Shown: positions 17,492 to 26,508, numbered from the stretch's first letter. The stretch: 64,000 nucleotides of DNA from Herbidospora galbida (GCF_005233835.1 NZ_SZQA01000004.1:184070-248069); one strand, 5' to 3'. The notes: generated from the sequence alone by a model not told the origin. Numbers and translations are program-made.

Positions 17492-18358
17492 GTGCCGCGC
17501 CTGCTACTCGTATCCCTGCTCTTGGTGACCGCCTGCGCCACGCCCGCGTCACAGCCGCCGGCCGTGCGAACGGCGTCGGCGAAGTCGGCGCCCGCGAAGA
17601 CCGCGCCGAAGCCGGTCGCGGTGCCGTCCGGGGTGACGACCGGCTACGTCGTGTACGACCGCGTCCAGAAGAAGATCACGGTGAGCAGGAACCCCCACAA
17701 GCGGTTCCGGTCGGCGTCGGTCGTGAAGCTGATGATCGCGATCGACCACCTGGAACGGGTGAGGAAACCCAACCTGGCCCTGATCAAGCCGATGCTGCGG
17801 GTCAGCGACGACGCCGCCGCGACGAAGCTGTTCACGCTCGGTGGCCAGGGGAAGATCATCCAGCGGGTGGCCAAGAAGCTGAGGCTCACCGACTCGGGGC
17901 CGCCCCCGGCGGACAAGCCCGGGTTCTGGGGCTACACCGCGATCAGCGCGCTCGACATCGCCAAGGTCTACAAGTACATCCTCGAACAGGCCTCCCCCAA
18001 GGTCCGCGACACGATCATGGGCCACCTGCGGCAGGCCGGGCCGTGCGGCAGCGACGGCTTCGACCAGTTCTTCGGCATCCCGCGCGGCGTCGCCAGGCCG
18101 TGGGCGGTGAAGCAGGGCTGGTCCGGCTACGGCTCGATCCCGCCGGTGCGCTGCAAGGGCAACGGCTCGGCCACCTCCTACCGGGCCCCGGCCCCGGTCG
18201 ACTTCCGCAACGCCGTGCTGCACACCACCGGCGTCGTCGGCGCGGGCGACCGCTACATCGAGGTCGTGCTGACCACCCAGACCTCCCGCTGGTCCGACTC
18301 CGTCACCAAGATCACCCGGCTGGCCCGGGACGTCCATCGGGCAGCCCTCGCCCGATGA
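17492..18358 (+). CDS. Lipoprotein serine hydrolase, class A beta-lactamase-like
   Basis: A 288-residue exported lipoprotein; the lipobox LVTAC puts the lipid on Cys15. A Pro/Ala/Lys-rich linker leads to a penicillin-recognising fold: SVVK (Ser76-Lys79) fits the SxxK nucleophile motif, SDD (105-107) the SDN loop, and KQG before WSGYGS the KTG strand. It could be a beta-lactamase, a small D,D-peptidase or a catalytically altered relative. The GTG start is 5 bases after the tricorn stop. Its stop overlaps the next start (ATGA). Confidence 0.75.
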   Translation: MPRLLLVSLLLVTACATPASQPPAVRTASAKSAPAKTAPKPVAVPSGVTTGYVVYDRVQKKITVSRNPHKRFRSASVVKLMIAIDHLERVRKPNLALIKPMLRVSDDAAATKLFTLGGQGKIIQRVAKKLRLTDSGPPPADKPGFWGYTAISALDIAKVYKYILEQASPKVRDTIMGHLRQAGPCGSDGFDQFFGIPRGVARPWAVKQGWSGYGSIPPVRCKGNGSATSYRAPAPVDFRNAVLHTTGVVGAGDRYIEVVLTTQTSRWSDSVTKITRLARDVHRAALAR

Positions 18359-19389
18359 GACTGGGACGACGGGTCGCGGAAGCGGCCGAGATCGCACTGG
18401 CGACCCGCAAATACGTGACGGTCGTCGACGTGCTGACGGGCCTGCGCTGGGTGCACACCCGGCACGTCGAAAGCTGGCGGCAGGGCCGGGCGGGCTCCCT
18501 GGAGGAACTCGCCGCCGTCGACGCCGCCCGCATGACCGACGCGGCGGCGCTGCTGGCCGAATGGGCGGGCGACAAGGGCCTGATCGCCGGGGAGGCCGCG
18601 TACGTCTCCGGCAGCCGCGACCGCTCGGCGCTGCGCTTCACCCGCGACGGCTCCGAGGAGCAGGAGCGCAACTTCCACCGGCAGTGGATCAGCCCCGCGA
18701 TGTCCGAGACGCGCCGCCGCCGCCTGGCCGAAACGCAGAGCCGCCCGCCCGACCTGCGGGTGCTGGTCCCCCAGGAGCCGTGGCGCTGCGCGGGCTGCTC
18801 CGACACCGGCCCCTACCTGATCATGGAAGACGCCTCTCCCTACTGCCTGACCTGCGCCGACATGGACCATCTGGTCATGCTCCCGGCGGGCAACGCGGCG
18901 CTGAGCCGCCGGGCCAAGAAGGAGAGCGGCCTGTCGGCCGTCGTCGTCGAGTACAACCCGCGCCGCAAGCGCTTCGAACGACGCGGCGTCCTCATCGAGG
19001 AGGCCGCGCTGGCCCGCGCCGAAGACCTCTGCCTGGAAGACGAGGACCTCCGCGCCCGCCGCCGCACCCGCGACGCCGACCGCCGCGCCCACCAGGACGT
19101 CGAGTTCCAGGCCCGGATGGCGGCCGAGATCCTGCGTCTGTTCCCCGGCTGCCCGAGGGCCGACGAGATCGCCGCCCACGCGGCCCTGCGCGGCAGCGGC
19201 CGCGTAGGCCGCACGTCGGCGGCCAAGGTCCTCGACGAGTCGGCGATCACCCTGGCGGTGGTGGCCTCGGTCCGGCACAAGGACACGGCCTACGACGAAC
19301 TCCTGATGAACGGCGTCCCCCGGATGACGGCCCGCGCCCAGATCCGCGACCGGATCGACGCCGTGCTGGAGTCGTGGCGAACGGCCTGA
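18355..19389 (+). CDS. DUF2293 protein with treble-cysteine zinc motif
   Basis: A 344-residue soluble protein. A CxxC pair (CAGC) and a second pair (CLTC) about 20 residues on suggest a zinc ribbon in the middle third; a long Arg/Glu helical stretch follows (about 215-255). The C-terminal region with HKDTAYDELLMNG and RMTARAQIRDRIDAVL fits DUF2293, whose function is unknown. It is translationally coupled to the hydrolase upstream by ATGA and ends the tricorn run. Confidence 0.75.
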   Translation: MRLGRRVAEAAEIALATRKYVTVVDVLTGLRWVHTRHVESWRQGRAGSLEELAAVDAARMTDAAALLAEWAGDKGLIAGEAAYVSGSRDRSALRFTRDGSEEQERNFHRQWISPAMSETRRRRLAETQSRPPDLRVLVPQEPWRCAGCSDTGPYLIMEDASPYCLTCADMDHLVMLPAGNAALSRRAKKESGLSAVVVEYNPRRKRFERRGVLIEEAALARAEDLCLEDEDLRARRRTRDADRRAHQDVEFQARMAAEILRLFPGCPRADEIAAHAALRGSGRVGRTSAAKVLDESAITLAVVASVRHKDTAYDELLMNGVPRMTARAQIRDRIDAVLESWRTA

Positions 19390-19393
19390 GCCC

Positions 19394-20353
19394 TCAGGCT
19401 GATCCGGATCTGACCCGGTCGAGCGCCTGTTCCGCCTCGGCGGCCAGGGTGGTGACGAGGTCCTCGGCCGAGGGCAGGTCGCCGATGAGGCCGACCGCCT
19501 CGCCCGCCCAGACCGCCGGCGGGACCGCGCCCCGGGCCATCTCGTCGCTCGCCGCCTGCCTGGTCTCTCCCGTCAGCTCGGCCTCCCTGCCGTGCCATCG
19601 GTCGATGTACGGATGCGCGAGGCTCCGGCCGTCGTACTTCTCGGGCCAGTCGACGCCCTTGACGATGTCGAGCACGCTGCTGCGCTGGGTCTGGCCGCCG
19701 TGGCTCTCGACGATGGCCCTGGTCACGGCCGGGTCGACGATCGCCTCCGCGCTGGCCTGGAAGCGGGTGCCCAGCAGGGCCCCGGACGCGCCGAGCACCA
19801 GCGCGGCGGCGACGCCCCGCCCGTCGGCGATCCCCCCGGCGGCCAGCACCGGCGTCTCGCCCGCCATGTCGACCACCGCCGGCACGAACGGCAGCGTCGA
19901 CCGGCCCTTCCGCGCGCCGTGCCCGCCGCTCTCGGTGCCCTGGACCACGATGACGTCGGCTCCGGCGTCCAGGGCCTGCCTGGCCTCGGTCAGGTCGGTG
20001 ACCTGGATCATCAGCGGCACCCCGGCCCGCCTGATCGGCTGCAGGAACGGGGTCGGGTCACCGAACGACAGCAGCACCGCCGCCGGGCCGAACTCCAGGG
20101 CGTACTCGACCCCGGCGACCTCGGCCGCCCAGCAGACGAACCCGACGCCCCAGGGTTCCCGGGTGCTGTGGGCGACGATCGGCAGCTCCCGTTCGAGCCA
20201 GTCGCGGACCCCGAACCCGCCGCCGACGAACCCGAATCCGCCGCCGCGCGACACGGCCGCCGCCAGCTCCCCACCGGCCGAGAACGCCATCGGCGCGGAC
20301 ACGATCGGGTGCCGCACCCCGACCAACCTGGTGAAACTCGTCGTCAATGCCAT
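19394..20353 (-). CDS. Nitronate monooxygenase family flavoprotein
   Basis: A 319-residue FMN-binding TIM barrel related to 2-nitropropane dioxygenase. It starts in typical fashion (LVGVRHPIVSAPM), with GGGFGFVGGG early and the flavin-phosphate segments GTESGGHGA and LAAGGIADGRGVAAALVLGA later. Family members oxidise alkyl nitronates such as propionate-3-nitronate; some are other flavin enzymes. ATG at 20353 begins at the conserved N terminus; an extension to 20545 is not protein-like. It is convergent with the DUF2293 gene with a 4-base gap. Confidence 0.88.
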   Translation of the reverse strand: MALTTSFTRLVGVRHPIVSAPMAFSAGGELAAAVSRGGGFGFVGGGFGVRDWLERELPIVAHSTREPWGVGFVCWAAEVAGVEYALEFGPAAVLLSFGDPTPFLQPIRRAGVPLMIQVTDLTEARQALDAGADVIVVQGTESGGHGARKGRSTLPFVPAVVDMAGETPVLAAGGIADGRGVAAALVLGASGALLGTRFQASAEAIVDPAVTRAIVESHGGQTQRSSVLDIVKGVDWPEKYDGRSLAHPYIDRWHGREAELTGETRQAASDEMARGAVPPAVWAGEAVGLIGDLPSAEDLVTTLAAEAEQALDRVRSGSA

Positions 20354-20373
20354 GTGATCATCATGGCCCGGCG

Positions 20374-22032
20374 TCATTCGGGCGCCGTGTAGCGCTCCTC
20401 CACCAGTTCTCTGATCCGCGCCCGCCCCTCGTCGACGCCGCCGCCCGACTGCTCGACCTCGGCGACGGCGGCGGCGAGTTCCTCGTCCTTGACGCACCCG
20501 GCCATCCAGCGCGAGTAGTCGCCGTTGCCCCGGTGGAACTCCCACGTGTCCTCGTCGACCCCCTCGCCCAGCCGCAGGAACAGGTTGAGGTTGTCGGCCT
20601 TGAGGTTCAGCCGGTCGTCGGGCCCGCGGAAGTAGAAGCTGGAGTCGTCGCCGAGGGTCCCGGCGGCGTACTTGCGGATGTGCCGGCGGCGTTCGCCGGT
20701 CGACGGGGTGAGCGTGACCTGGACGGGGTCGTCGCCGGGCCGCCAGAGCACCAGCTCGCCCGTCTCCAGCTCGTCCGGAACCTCGGGCCGCTCAGCCTGG
20801 TTGAAGGCGTCCAGGACCCCGGCGGGCTCGTCGCCCACGGCGATGACTGCGGTGAACTCGCTCAGCACCGGCGCGCTGACCGAGCCGGGATGCACGGTGA
20901 TGGCCAGGACGGCGCCCGCGTCGTCCAAGGTGGCCGACGACTGCAGGTGGAACCCCTCCGGCACCATGTGGTGCGCCTCGTCGACCACCAGCCAGTGCGG
21001 CCGCCCGACCCGCCCCCAGACGGCGGCGATCCGCATGAGCAGCTGTTCGAAGTAGCCCGGCCGGTCGTCGATGGGCACCCCGAGCAGGTTGACCACCACG
21101 CTCCGCGACGAGTCGTCGACCACCCGCAGGACCTCGGCGTGGGTCGGCGCCCGTTCCGGGTCGCCGAGGACGACGGCGTCCCCGAGCCCTTCGGCGTAGT
21201 CGCCCTCGGGGTCGATCAGGATGATCTGGTAGCCCGCCTCCTGGATGCGCTCGACGAGCGCCGCCGCGACGGTCGACTTCCCGCTGTGCGACGGCCCGGC
21301 GATCAGGATGCGCTCGCCGTACGCCCGGATCTTCACCTCGTCGCCGAGGAGGATGTCGTGGCGGTCGAGGGCGACGTCCGCGAGGTCGTCGTCCACGATC
21401 AACCGGGCGAGTTCGACCACGTCCTCGGTGACCAGGTCGCACGACTCCCGCAGCGACGGCACCGCCCCGGCCACCGCGACCGCGCACTCGCACGCGGCCA
21501 GGAACGCGTGGTCGTTCTCGGCGTCGCCGACCCCGACGACGCTGTGCGCCGACAGCCCCAGCTCCGCGAGCGCGACGTCGAGCCCCGTGGCCTTGTTGAC
21601 CCCGGCGGGGAGCACCATCACGGCGCCCTTGTTGAAGACGACCTGCAACTCCAGTCCCAGCTCCCGGATGACGTCGAGCACCGTCCCCTCGTGCGGCTGC
21701 CAGGTCGCCACCATCCCCGCCCCGACGCTCAGCGGTTCGACACCCCGCTCGCGCAGCATGTCGACGAACTCGGCCTTCGGCGGCTCGGCGAGCGGCACGC
21801 GCTCCTGTTCACCGGGCCGGTAGAGCAGCGCCCCGTTCTCGGCGACGACCCGGTCGAACAGGTCGAGGCGGGGGAAGAGGTCGATGAGGTCGTCCAGCTC
21901 CCGGCCGGTGACCAGGATCAGTCGCCGGCCCGAGCGGGCCAGCCGGTCGAGCGCGTCGACGGTCGCGTCGTCGACCCGACCGTCGGTGGCGATGGTGCCG
22001 TCGTAGTCACAGGCCAGTGCTTGAAAGCGCAT
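20374..22032 (-). CDS. HAD hydrolase fused to HerA/DUF87-like ATPase
   Basis: A 552-residue two-domain protein. Residues about 1-215 are a Cof-type HAD phosphatase: nucleophile motif DYDGT (Asp9, Asp11), VTGRE, lysine region and motif IV GVGDAENDH. Residues about 235-440 are a P-loop ATPase with Walker A GPSHSGKST (about 246-254) and Walker B WLVVDEAHH (about 344-352), most like the HerA/DUF87 group. The rest is Asp/Glu-rich with a WEFHRGNGDYSRW segment. No part looks damaged. Substrate and whether phosphatase and ATPase work together are unknown. It ends 20 bases downstream of the nitronate monooxygenase start on the same strand. Confidence 0.8.
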   Translation of the reverse strand: MRFQALACDYDGTIATDGRVDDATVDALDRLARSGRRLILVTGRELDDLIDLFPRLDLFDRVVAENGALLYRPGEQERVPLAEPPKAEFVDMLRERGVEPLSVGAGMVATWQPHEGTVLDVIRELGLELQVVFNKGAVMVLPAGVNKATGLDVALAELGLSAHSVVGVGDAENDHAFLAACECAVAVAGAVPSLRESCDLVTEDVVELARLIVDDDLADVALDRHDILLGDEVKIRAYGERILIAGPSHSGKSTVAAALVERIQEAGYQIILIDPEGDYAEGLGDAVVLGDPERAPTHAEVLRVVDDSSRSVVVNLLGVPIDDRPGYFEQLLMRIAAVWGRVGRPHWLVVDEAHHMVPEGFHLQSSATLDDAGAVLAITVHPGSVSAPVLSEFTAVIAVGDEPAGVLDAFNQAERPEVPDELETGELVLWRPGDDPVQVTLTPSTGERRRHIRKYAAGTLGDDSSFYFRGPDDRLNLKADNLNLFLRLGEGVDEDTWEFHRGNGDYSRWMAGCVKDEELAAAVAEVEQSGGGVDEGRARIRELVEERYTAPE

Positions 22033-22148
22033 GACCGTCGGCTGCCCTGGCCGGAGAGGCTGAAGCCTCGCCCGAATCGGCTACGTCCGCGTGGTACGTC
22101 ACGGTATGTTGCCTGGGGATCATCTCAGTGTCGCGGAGGAACGGTCCG

Positions 22149-22601
22149 ATGGTGGAGCAGCAGGATTTCTTCATCACGTACAACCACAGGGACGAGGCCT
22201 GGGCGACGTGGATCGCCGAAACCCTTGAGACGGCCGGTCACACGACGGTCATCCAGGCCTGGGACTTCCGGCCGGGAGACAACTTCATGGCGGGCATGGA
22301 CGAGGCCCTGACGGCGTGCCGCCAGACATTGGGCGTGCTGTCCTCCCACTATCTGGCCTCCCTCTTCACCCGGGCGGAATGGACCGCGGCCTACCGTCAG
22401 ACGTTGCTGGGTCAGCCGCGCGCGTTCATCCCGGTCAGAGCGGCCGAGTGCGATCCGAGTCCCTTGCTCGGCCCCTTGGTCTACGTCGATCTGGTGGGCG
22501 TGGACGAGGACGAAGCCCGCCGCCGGCTGCTGACCGGCGTGGCCGACTCGGTGCCCCGAGCACGACGTGACGCCAGATTCCCCGGCACGCCGAACCACTG
22601 A
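22149..22601 (+). CDS. Stand-alone TIR-domain protein
   Basis: A 150-residue protein that is essentially one TIR domain: FFITYNHRDEAWATWIAETL (strand A, box 1-like), WDFRPGDNF (BB-loop region), GVLSSHYLASLFTRAEW and FIPVR. Glu77 in RAEW sits where TIR NADases carry the catalytic glutamate, so NAD+ cleavage is plausible but unproven. ATG at 22149 is chosen for its GGAGGA at 8-base spacing. The next gene, 16 bases on, begins with a paralogous TIR domain, so the pair arose by duplication and is probably one unit. Confidence 0.85.
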   Translation: MVEQQDFFITYNHRDEAWATWIAETLETAGHTTVIQAWDFRPGDNFMAGMDEALTACRQTLGVLSSHYLASLFTRAEWTAAYRQTLLGQPRAFIPVRAAECDPSPLLGPLVYVDLVGVDEDEARRRLLTGVADSVPRARRDARFPGTPNH

Positions 22602-22617
22602 CCGCCCAGGAGATTCC

Positions 22618-25600
22618 TTGCCGGACCCGGAGTACACCCGAGACTTCTTCATCCACCACGCGGACGACGACGTGGCCTGGGCGGAATGGATCGCGTGCGA
22701 ACTGGAACAGGCCGGCTACGGGGTGATCCTGACCGCGTGGGACATCCGGCCCGGGCACAACCGCCTGGAAGAGATCGACAAGGCACTGGCCACCAGCCGC
22801 CACACCCTCCACCTCCTGTCCTCCGAGCAGGACGCGGAAGCGGTCGTGCGCACGGCGGCGCAACACCAAGGACTGGCGGGCAAGGAACGGGCCCTGATCC
22901 CCATCCGGCTGCGCGACGGTGACGTGGCGGGGTCCGTCGCCGCGCTGCAGCCGATCGACCTCTGCGACGTCGACGAGGACGAGGCGCGGCGGCGTCTTCT
23001 CAGCGGTGTGGGAAATTCGACGGAACGGGTCGCACGCGGCGGCTTTCCCAACAAGTCGGCGAAGCCGGTGCGTTTCCCCGGTGCCGAGCAGGAGGTGTGG
23101 GAACTCCGGGGGCATCGCTCCGACCCGCGTTTCACCGGGCGCGACGAACTCCTGGCGGATCTCCATCGGGACCTCAGGGCGTCGGCCATACAGGCGATCA
23201 CGGGGTTGGGCGGACTGGGGAAGACCCAGGTGGCCATCGAATACGCGTTCCGGCATGGCGGGTCTTATGACCTGATCTGGTGGATCCGCGCCGAGGACCC
23301 GGCCACGCTGCGGGGCGACTACGTCGAACTGGCGAAGGAACTGGGCCTGCCGTTCGACACCGACGACCAGGCCATCGCGGCTCTGCGTCAGTCACTGCGG
23401 CGGCGGAGGAACTGGCTACTCCTTTTCGACAACGCGGAAGACCCGAAGGAACTGCTCCCCCTCCTCCCCGAGAAGCTCACCGGCCACGTGCTCATAACGT
23501 CCCGAAAGCCGGAATGGCCCCATGTGCAGGTGCGGCACCTGGACATGCTGACCGTTCCCGCTGCGGTGGAGTATCTGAGGCAGTGGGGACGGATGTCCGA
23601 CGCGGACACCGCAAGAGAACTGGCGGAAGCGCTGGGGTGTCTTCCGCTGGCCTTGGCCCAGGCGGCGAGTGTCATAGCCGACGGGATGTCGGCCGCCGAA
23701 TACCTCGAGCACCTCCGCAAGGAGTCGCCGGCCCTCTTCGCGGCGGGAAGTCACCAGGAGACGATCGCCTCGACGTGGCGGGTGTCCTTCGACCGCTTGG
23801 CAGATCGCTCACCGGCCGCCGTAGCCCTCTTCCGCCTTGCGGCCTTCCTCGGGGCAGAGGCGATTCCGCTCGACCAACTCGTCCCGGTAACAGGCATGCC
23901 TGCCGAGTTGGCTGAGGTACTGAAGGATCCGTTCAAGCGAGTCGCGGCGACGAAGGCTCTCGGCGAATATTCCCTGGCCAAAACCGGCGACGGTTTGATG
24001 TCGATACATCGAATAGTGCAAGCCGTCACCCGAGCCGAACTCGGTGCCGATCAAACACGCTGGGCGGAAATCGCACTCAACGCGACGAGCAACACGTTCC
24101 CCAGCGAGGTCGAGACCCCTGGTTCCTGGCCTGCCTGCGAGACGATGCTCGCCCACGCGCTTTCCAGTGCCGAGCACGCTCAGCGAATCGAAGCCGATGT
24201 CACGAAGACCAGTGACCTGCTGGATCGGATCGCACGCTATCTCCTCGCTCGCGGACGACTGGAGCGGGCGGCCTCGGTCGTCGAGACTGCTTTGAAATCG
24301 GCCGGGTTTTCCGCCGACGCTCTCGACTATCTTCGCTGTCGTAACACGCAAGGTCTGATCCTGCTGAGCCGAGGGGACTTTCCCGGGGCACGGCAAGCAC
24401 AAGAAGAAGTCTACCGGGCCAGAATCCAGAAGCTCGGGGCGCATGATGTGGACACCCTTCGCGCCGGCCGCGATTTCGTCGAGGCGCTCTTTCGGCAGGG
24501 CCACTGGGCGCAGGCCACCGAAGTGCAGAACGAACTCGTCGACGCCTTCACCGCGATCCTCGGAGCAGAGGACCTGGAATCCGTCACCGCCGTTGCATAT
24601 CAGGCGACACTGATTGGCGCGGCCGGATTATACCGAGAAGCCCGCACTCTGGAAGAACGTGTTGTGGAGATGCGCTTTCGGCTTCTCGGCGAGGAACACA
24701 CCGACACCCTCAAAGCGAACGCCAACCTCGCCGCGACTCTCCGCGCGTTGGGCGAATTCCGCCAGGCCCGCACCATTCAAGAACACGTCCTCGCGGCCCG
24801 CAAACGCATCCTCGGCGACGAACACCCGCACACGCTCGACGCGAATGCCAACCTGGCCTCCACCCTCCGCGAGTTGGGCGAATTCCGCCAGGCCCGCACC
24901 CTGGAAGAACACGTCCTCACCGCCCGCAAACGCATCCTCGGCGACGAACACCCCCATACCCTCACCGCCAACGCCCACCTCGCCATCACCCTCAACATGT
25001 TGGGCGAGTCCCACGAAGCGCGCACCATACAGGAACACGTCTTCACCGCAAGCCAGCGCATCCTCGGCGACGAACACCCCCATACCCTCACTGCCAACGC
25101 CAACCTCGCCGACACGCTCCGCAGGTTGGGCGAGTACCGCCAAGCCCGCACCATGCAAGAACACGTCCTCACCGCCCGCAAACGCATCCTCGGCGACGAA
25201 CACCCCGACACCCTTACCGCCAACGCCAACCTCGCGGCCACCCTCCGCGAGTTGGGCGAGTACCGCCAAGCCCGCACCCTGGAAGAACACGTCCTCACCG
25301 CCCGCAAACGCATCCTCGGCGACGAACACCCCGACACCCTCACCGCCAACGCCCACCTCGCGGCCACCCTCCACGCGTTGGGCGAGTACCGCCAAGCCCG
25401 CACCATGCAAGAACACGTCCTCACCGCCCGCAAACGCATCCTCGGCGACGAACACCCCGACACCCTCACCGTGATCGCCCACCTCGCCATCACCCTCAAT
25501 GCGCTGGAAGAGACGGCTGACGCCCGCCTGTTGCTTCGAGAAGCCCTGGACATCAGCGTGCGTGCCCATGGCAAGAAGAACCCGTTGACGTCGAGAATGG

Positions 25601-25803
25601 CGATGGAGCTGGCCTCCGTCTTCTCCTCACCTCACGAGGCGAATGCGAAGAAGGCGATCATCGTCCAGCACCTGTCCTGGTTGTCCAAGGAACCGCCCGG
25701 CAATCTGAGCGGAGAGCAGAAGACCATAAAGGAGCGCATCAAAGGTCTCCTGTTCGGCGGAGGAAAAGCGGGCAAGCGTCGTCAGCCGAAAGGAAGGAAG
25801 TAG
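22618..25803 (+). CDS. TIR/NB-ARC/TPR STAND protein (NLR-like)
   Basis: A 1,061-residue signal-transduction ATPase. Order: TIR-like domain (about 5-125), NB-ARC NTPase (about 160-420) with Walker A GLGGLGKT (near 197), Walker B LLLFDNAED, GCLPLALAQA and an MHD-like SIHRIV, winged-helix region, degenerate TPRs, then seven 42-residue kinesin-light-chain-type TPRs (about 688-982) and a Lys-rich tail. STAND proteins oligomerise on ligand binding; TIR/NB-ARC/TPR forms occur in antiphage and FxSxx-COOH systems, but no radical-SAM or FxSxx peptide gene is nearby. TTG at 22618 has AGGAG at close spacing and avoids overlap; a GTG at 22567 is the alternative. The TIR glutamate seems lost. Confidence 0.85.
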   Translation: MPDPEYTRDFFIHHADDDVAWAEWIACELEQAGYGVILTAWDIRPGHNRLEEIDKALATSRHTLHLLSSEQDAEAVVRTAAQHQGLAGKERALIPIRLRDGDVAGSVAALQPIDLCDVDEDEARRRLLSGVGNSTERVARGGFPNKSAKPVRFPGAEQEVWELRGHRSDPRFTGRDELLADLHRDLRASAIQAITGLGGLGKTQVAIEYAFRHGGSYDLIWWIRAEDPATLRGDYVELAKELGLPFDTDDQAIAALRQSLRRRRNWLLLFDNAEDPKELLPLLPEKLTGHVLITSRKPEWPHVQVRHLDMLTVPAAVEYLRQWGRMSDADTARELAEALGCLPLALAQAASVIADGMSAAEYLEHLRKESPALFAAGSHQETIASTWRVSFDRLADRSPAAVALFRLAAFLGAEAIPLDQLVPVTGMPAELAEVLKDPFKRVAATKALGEYSLAKTGDGLMSIHRIVQAVTRAELGADQTRWAEIALNATSNTFPSEVETPGSWPACETMLAHALSSAEHAQRIEADVTKTSDLLDRIARYLLARGRLERAASVVETALKSAGFSADALDYLRCRNTQGLILLSRGDFPGARQAQEEVYRARIQKLGAHDVDTLRAGRDFVEALFRQGHWAQATEVQNELVDAFTAILGAEDLESVTAVAYQATLIGAAGLYREARTLEERVVEMRFRLLGEEHTDTLKANANLAATLRALGEFRQARTIQEHVLAARKRILGDEHPHTLDANANLASTLRELGEFRQARTLEEHVLTARKRILGDEHPHTLTANAHLAITLNMLGESHEARTIQEHVFTASQRILGDEHPHTLTANANLADTLRRLGEYRQARTMQEHVLTARKRILGDEHPDTLTANANLAATLRELGEYRQARTLEEHVLTARKRILGDEHPDTLTANAHLAATLHALGEYRQARTMQEHVLTARKRILGDEHPDTLTVIAHLAITLNALEETADARLLLREALDISVRAHGKKNPLTSRMAMELASVFSSPHEANAKKAIIVQHLSWLSKEPPGNLSGEQKTIKERIKGLLFGGGKAGKRRQPKGRK
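24682..25563 (+). repeat. Seven in-frame 126-bp tandem repeats (TPR units)
   Basis: Units begin at 24682, 24808, 24934, 25060, 25186, 25312 and 25438, exactly 126 bp apart, each coding a 42-residue TPR around LGDEHPxTLTAN and EHVLTARKRI. Units 25186 and 25312 are almost identical at DNA level including synonymous sites; the first and last are more diverged. This suggests recent unit duplication or conversion. Confidence 0.95.
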
Positions 25804-25857
25804 GGCGCGTTCAGGGGATGACTTCCGGAGAAGGAACGCCCCGATGCGGCGGTACCG

Positions 25858-26508
25858 TCAGGAGAGCTTCGGGCTCGTCCGGCTTGCTCCGATCGGGGTG
25901 AAGGTGAAGGTGTCGCCGAACCTGCCGGTGCCGCAGCGGGCCGCCAGCAGGGCCGGTTCCTTGTACATGGCCCGTTCGCCTCCGGGACCGCGTCCGTTCC
26001 AGAAGTGGAAGAAAATCATGAGGTCGGCGACGTTGCCGGAGGAGTAGGCGAGGGTCTTGCCGAAGTAGGGATTGCTCCCGCCGATGAACACGGAAGGCGC
26101 GCCGAACCTGTCGCGCACCTCGGTGAACGTCCGGTCGCTGCCGCATACGACCGCCAGGTCGTCACGCATCGACGCGTACTCTTCGGCGGTCAGCAGCCGA
26201 TCCGTCCGCAACCATCCCTGGGATCTCGCGAACTCCGCGTAGACCGAGGCCACCGCGTGGTCATCTCCGTCAGGAGTTCCCAAGACGTTCCTGATCGCTC
26301 CCTGCACGCCGGTCGGCGCCAACGCCCCCCGCGAGCGCATCGTCTCCTGCTCCGCTCTCCACGTCTCCTCTCTGCCGTCGACGTAGGCGTAATGGTCGAA
26401 GACGACGCGAAGGGCGGTCTCGTTGCCGTACAGGCCGGGACGGCGCAACACGTCGTTGAGCTGGTCGGCGAGGTAGTCGCGGATCTCTTCGGCCGAGCGC
26501 GGGGTCAT
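25858..26508 (-). CDS. Unknown 216-residue protein, last gene of the flotillin/ATPase operon
   Basis: No family recognised. The protein is soluble, without signal or membrane helix. The N-terminal half is helical and charged (EEIRDYLADQLNDVLRRPG; the segment with VFDHYAYVDGREETW), the C-terminal half richer in aromatic residues and glycine (VFIGGSNPYFGKTLAYSSG, IFFHFWNGRG) and ends with TFTFTPIG. ATG at 26508 overlaps the stop of the giant ATPase gene as ATGA, so it is co-translated and probably functions with it. It is convergent with the NLR gene, 54 bases away. Confidence 0.75.
   Translation of the reverse strand: MTPRSAEEIRDYLADQLNDVLRRPGLYGNETALRVVFDHYAYVDGREETWRAEQETMRSRGALAPTGVQGAIRNVLGTPDGDDHAVASVYAEFARSQGWLRTDRLLTAEEYASMRDDLAVVCGSDRTFTEVRDRFGAPSVFIGGSNPYFGKTLAYSSGNVADLMIFFHFWNGRGPGGERAMYKEPALLAARCGTGRFGDTFTFTPIGASRTSPKLS

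Noticed and set aside
24682..25563. Regular 126-bp repeats considered as CRISPR or satellite DNA
   Set aside because: The period is a multiple of three, the frame stays open and the units encode canonical TPR motifs without spacers.
22149..25803. Complete FxSxx-COOH peptide system
   Set aside because: The TIR-NB-ARC-TPR architecture resembles the system's TPR protein, but no radical-SAM maturase or FxSxx-ending short peptide was found on either side.
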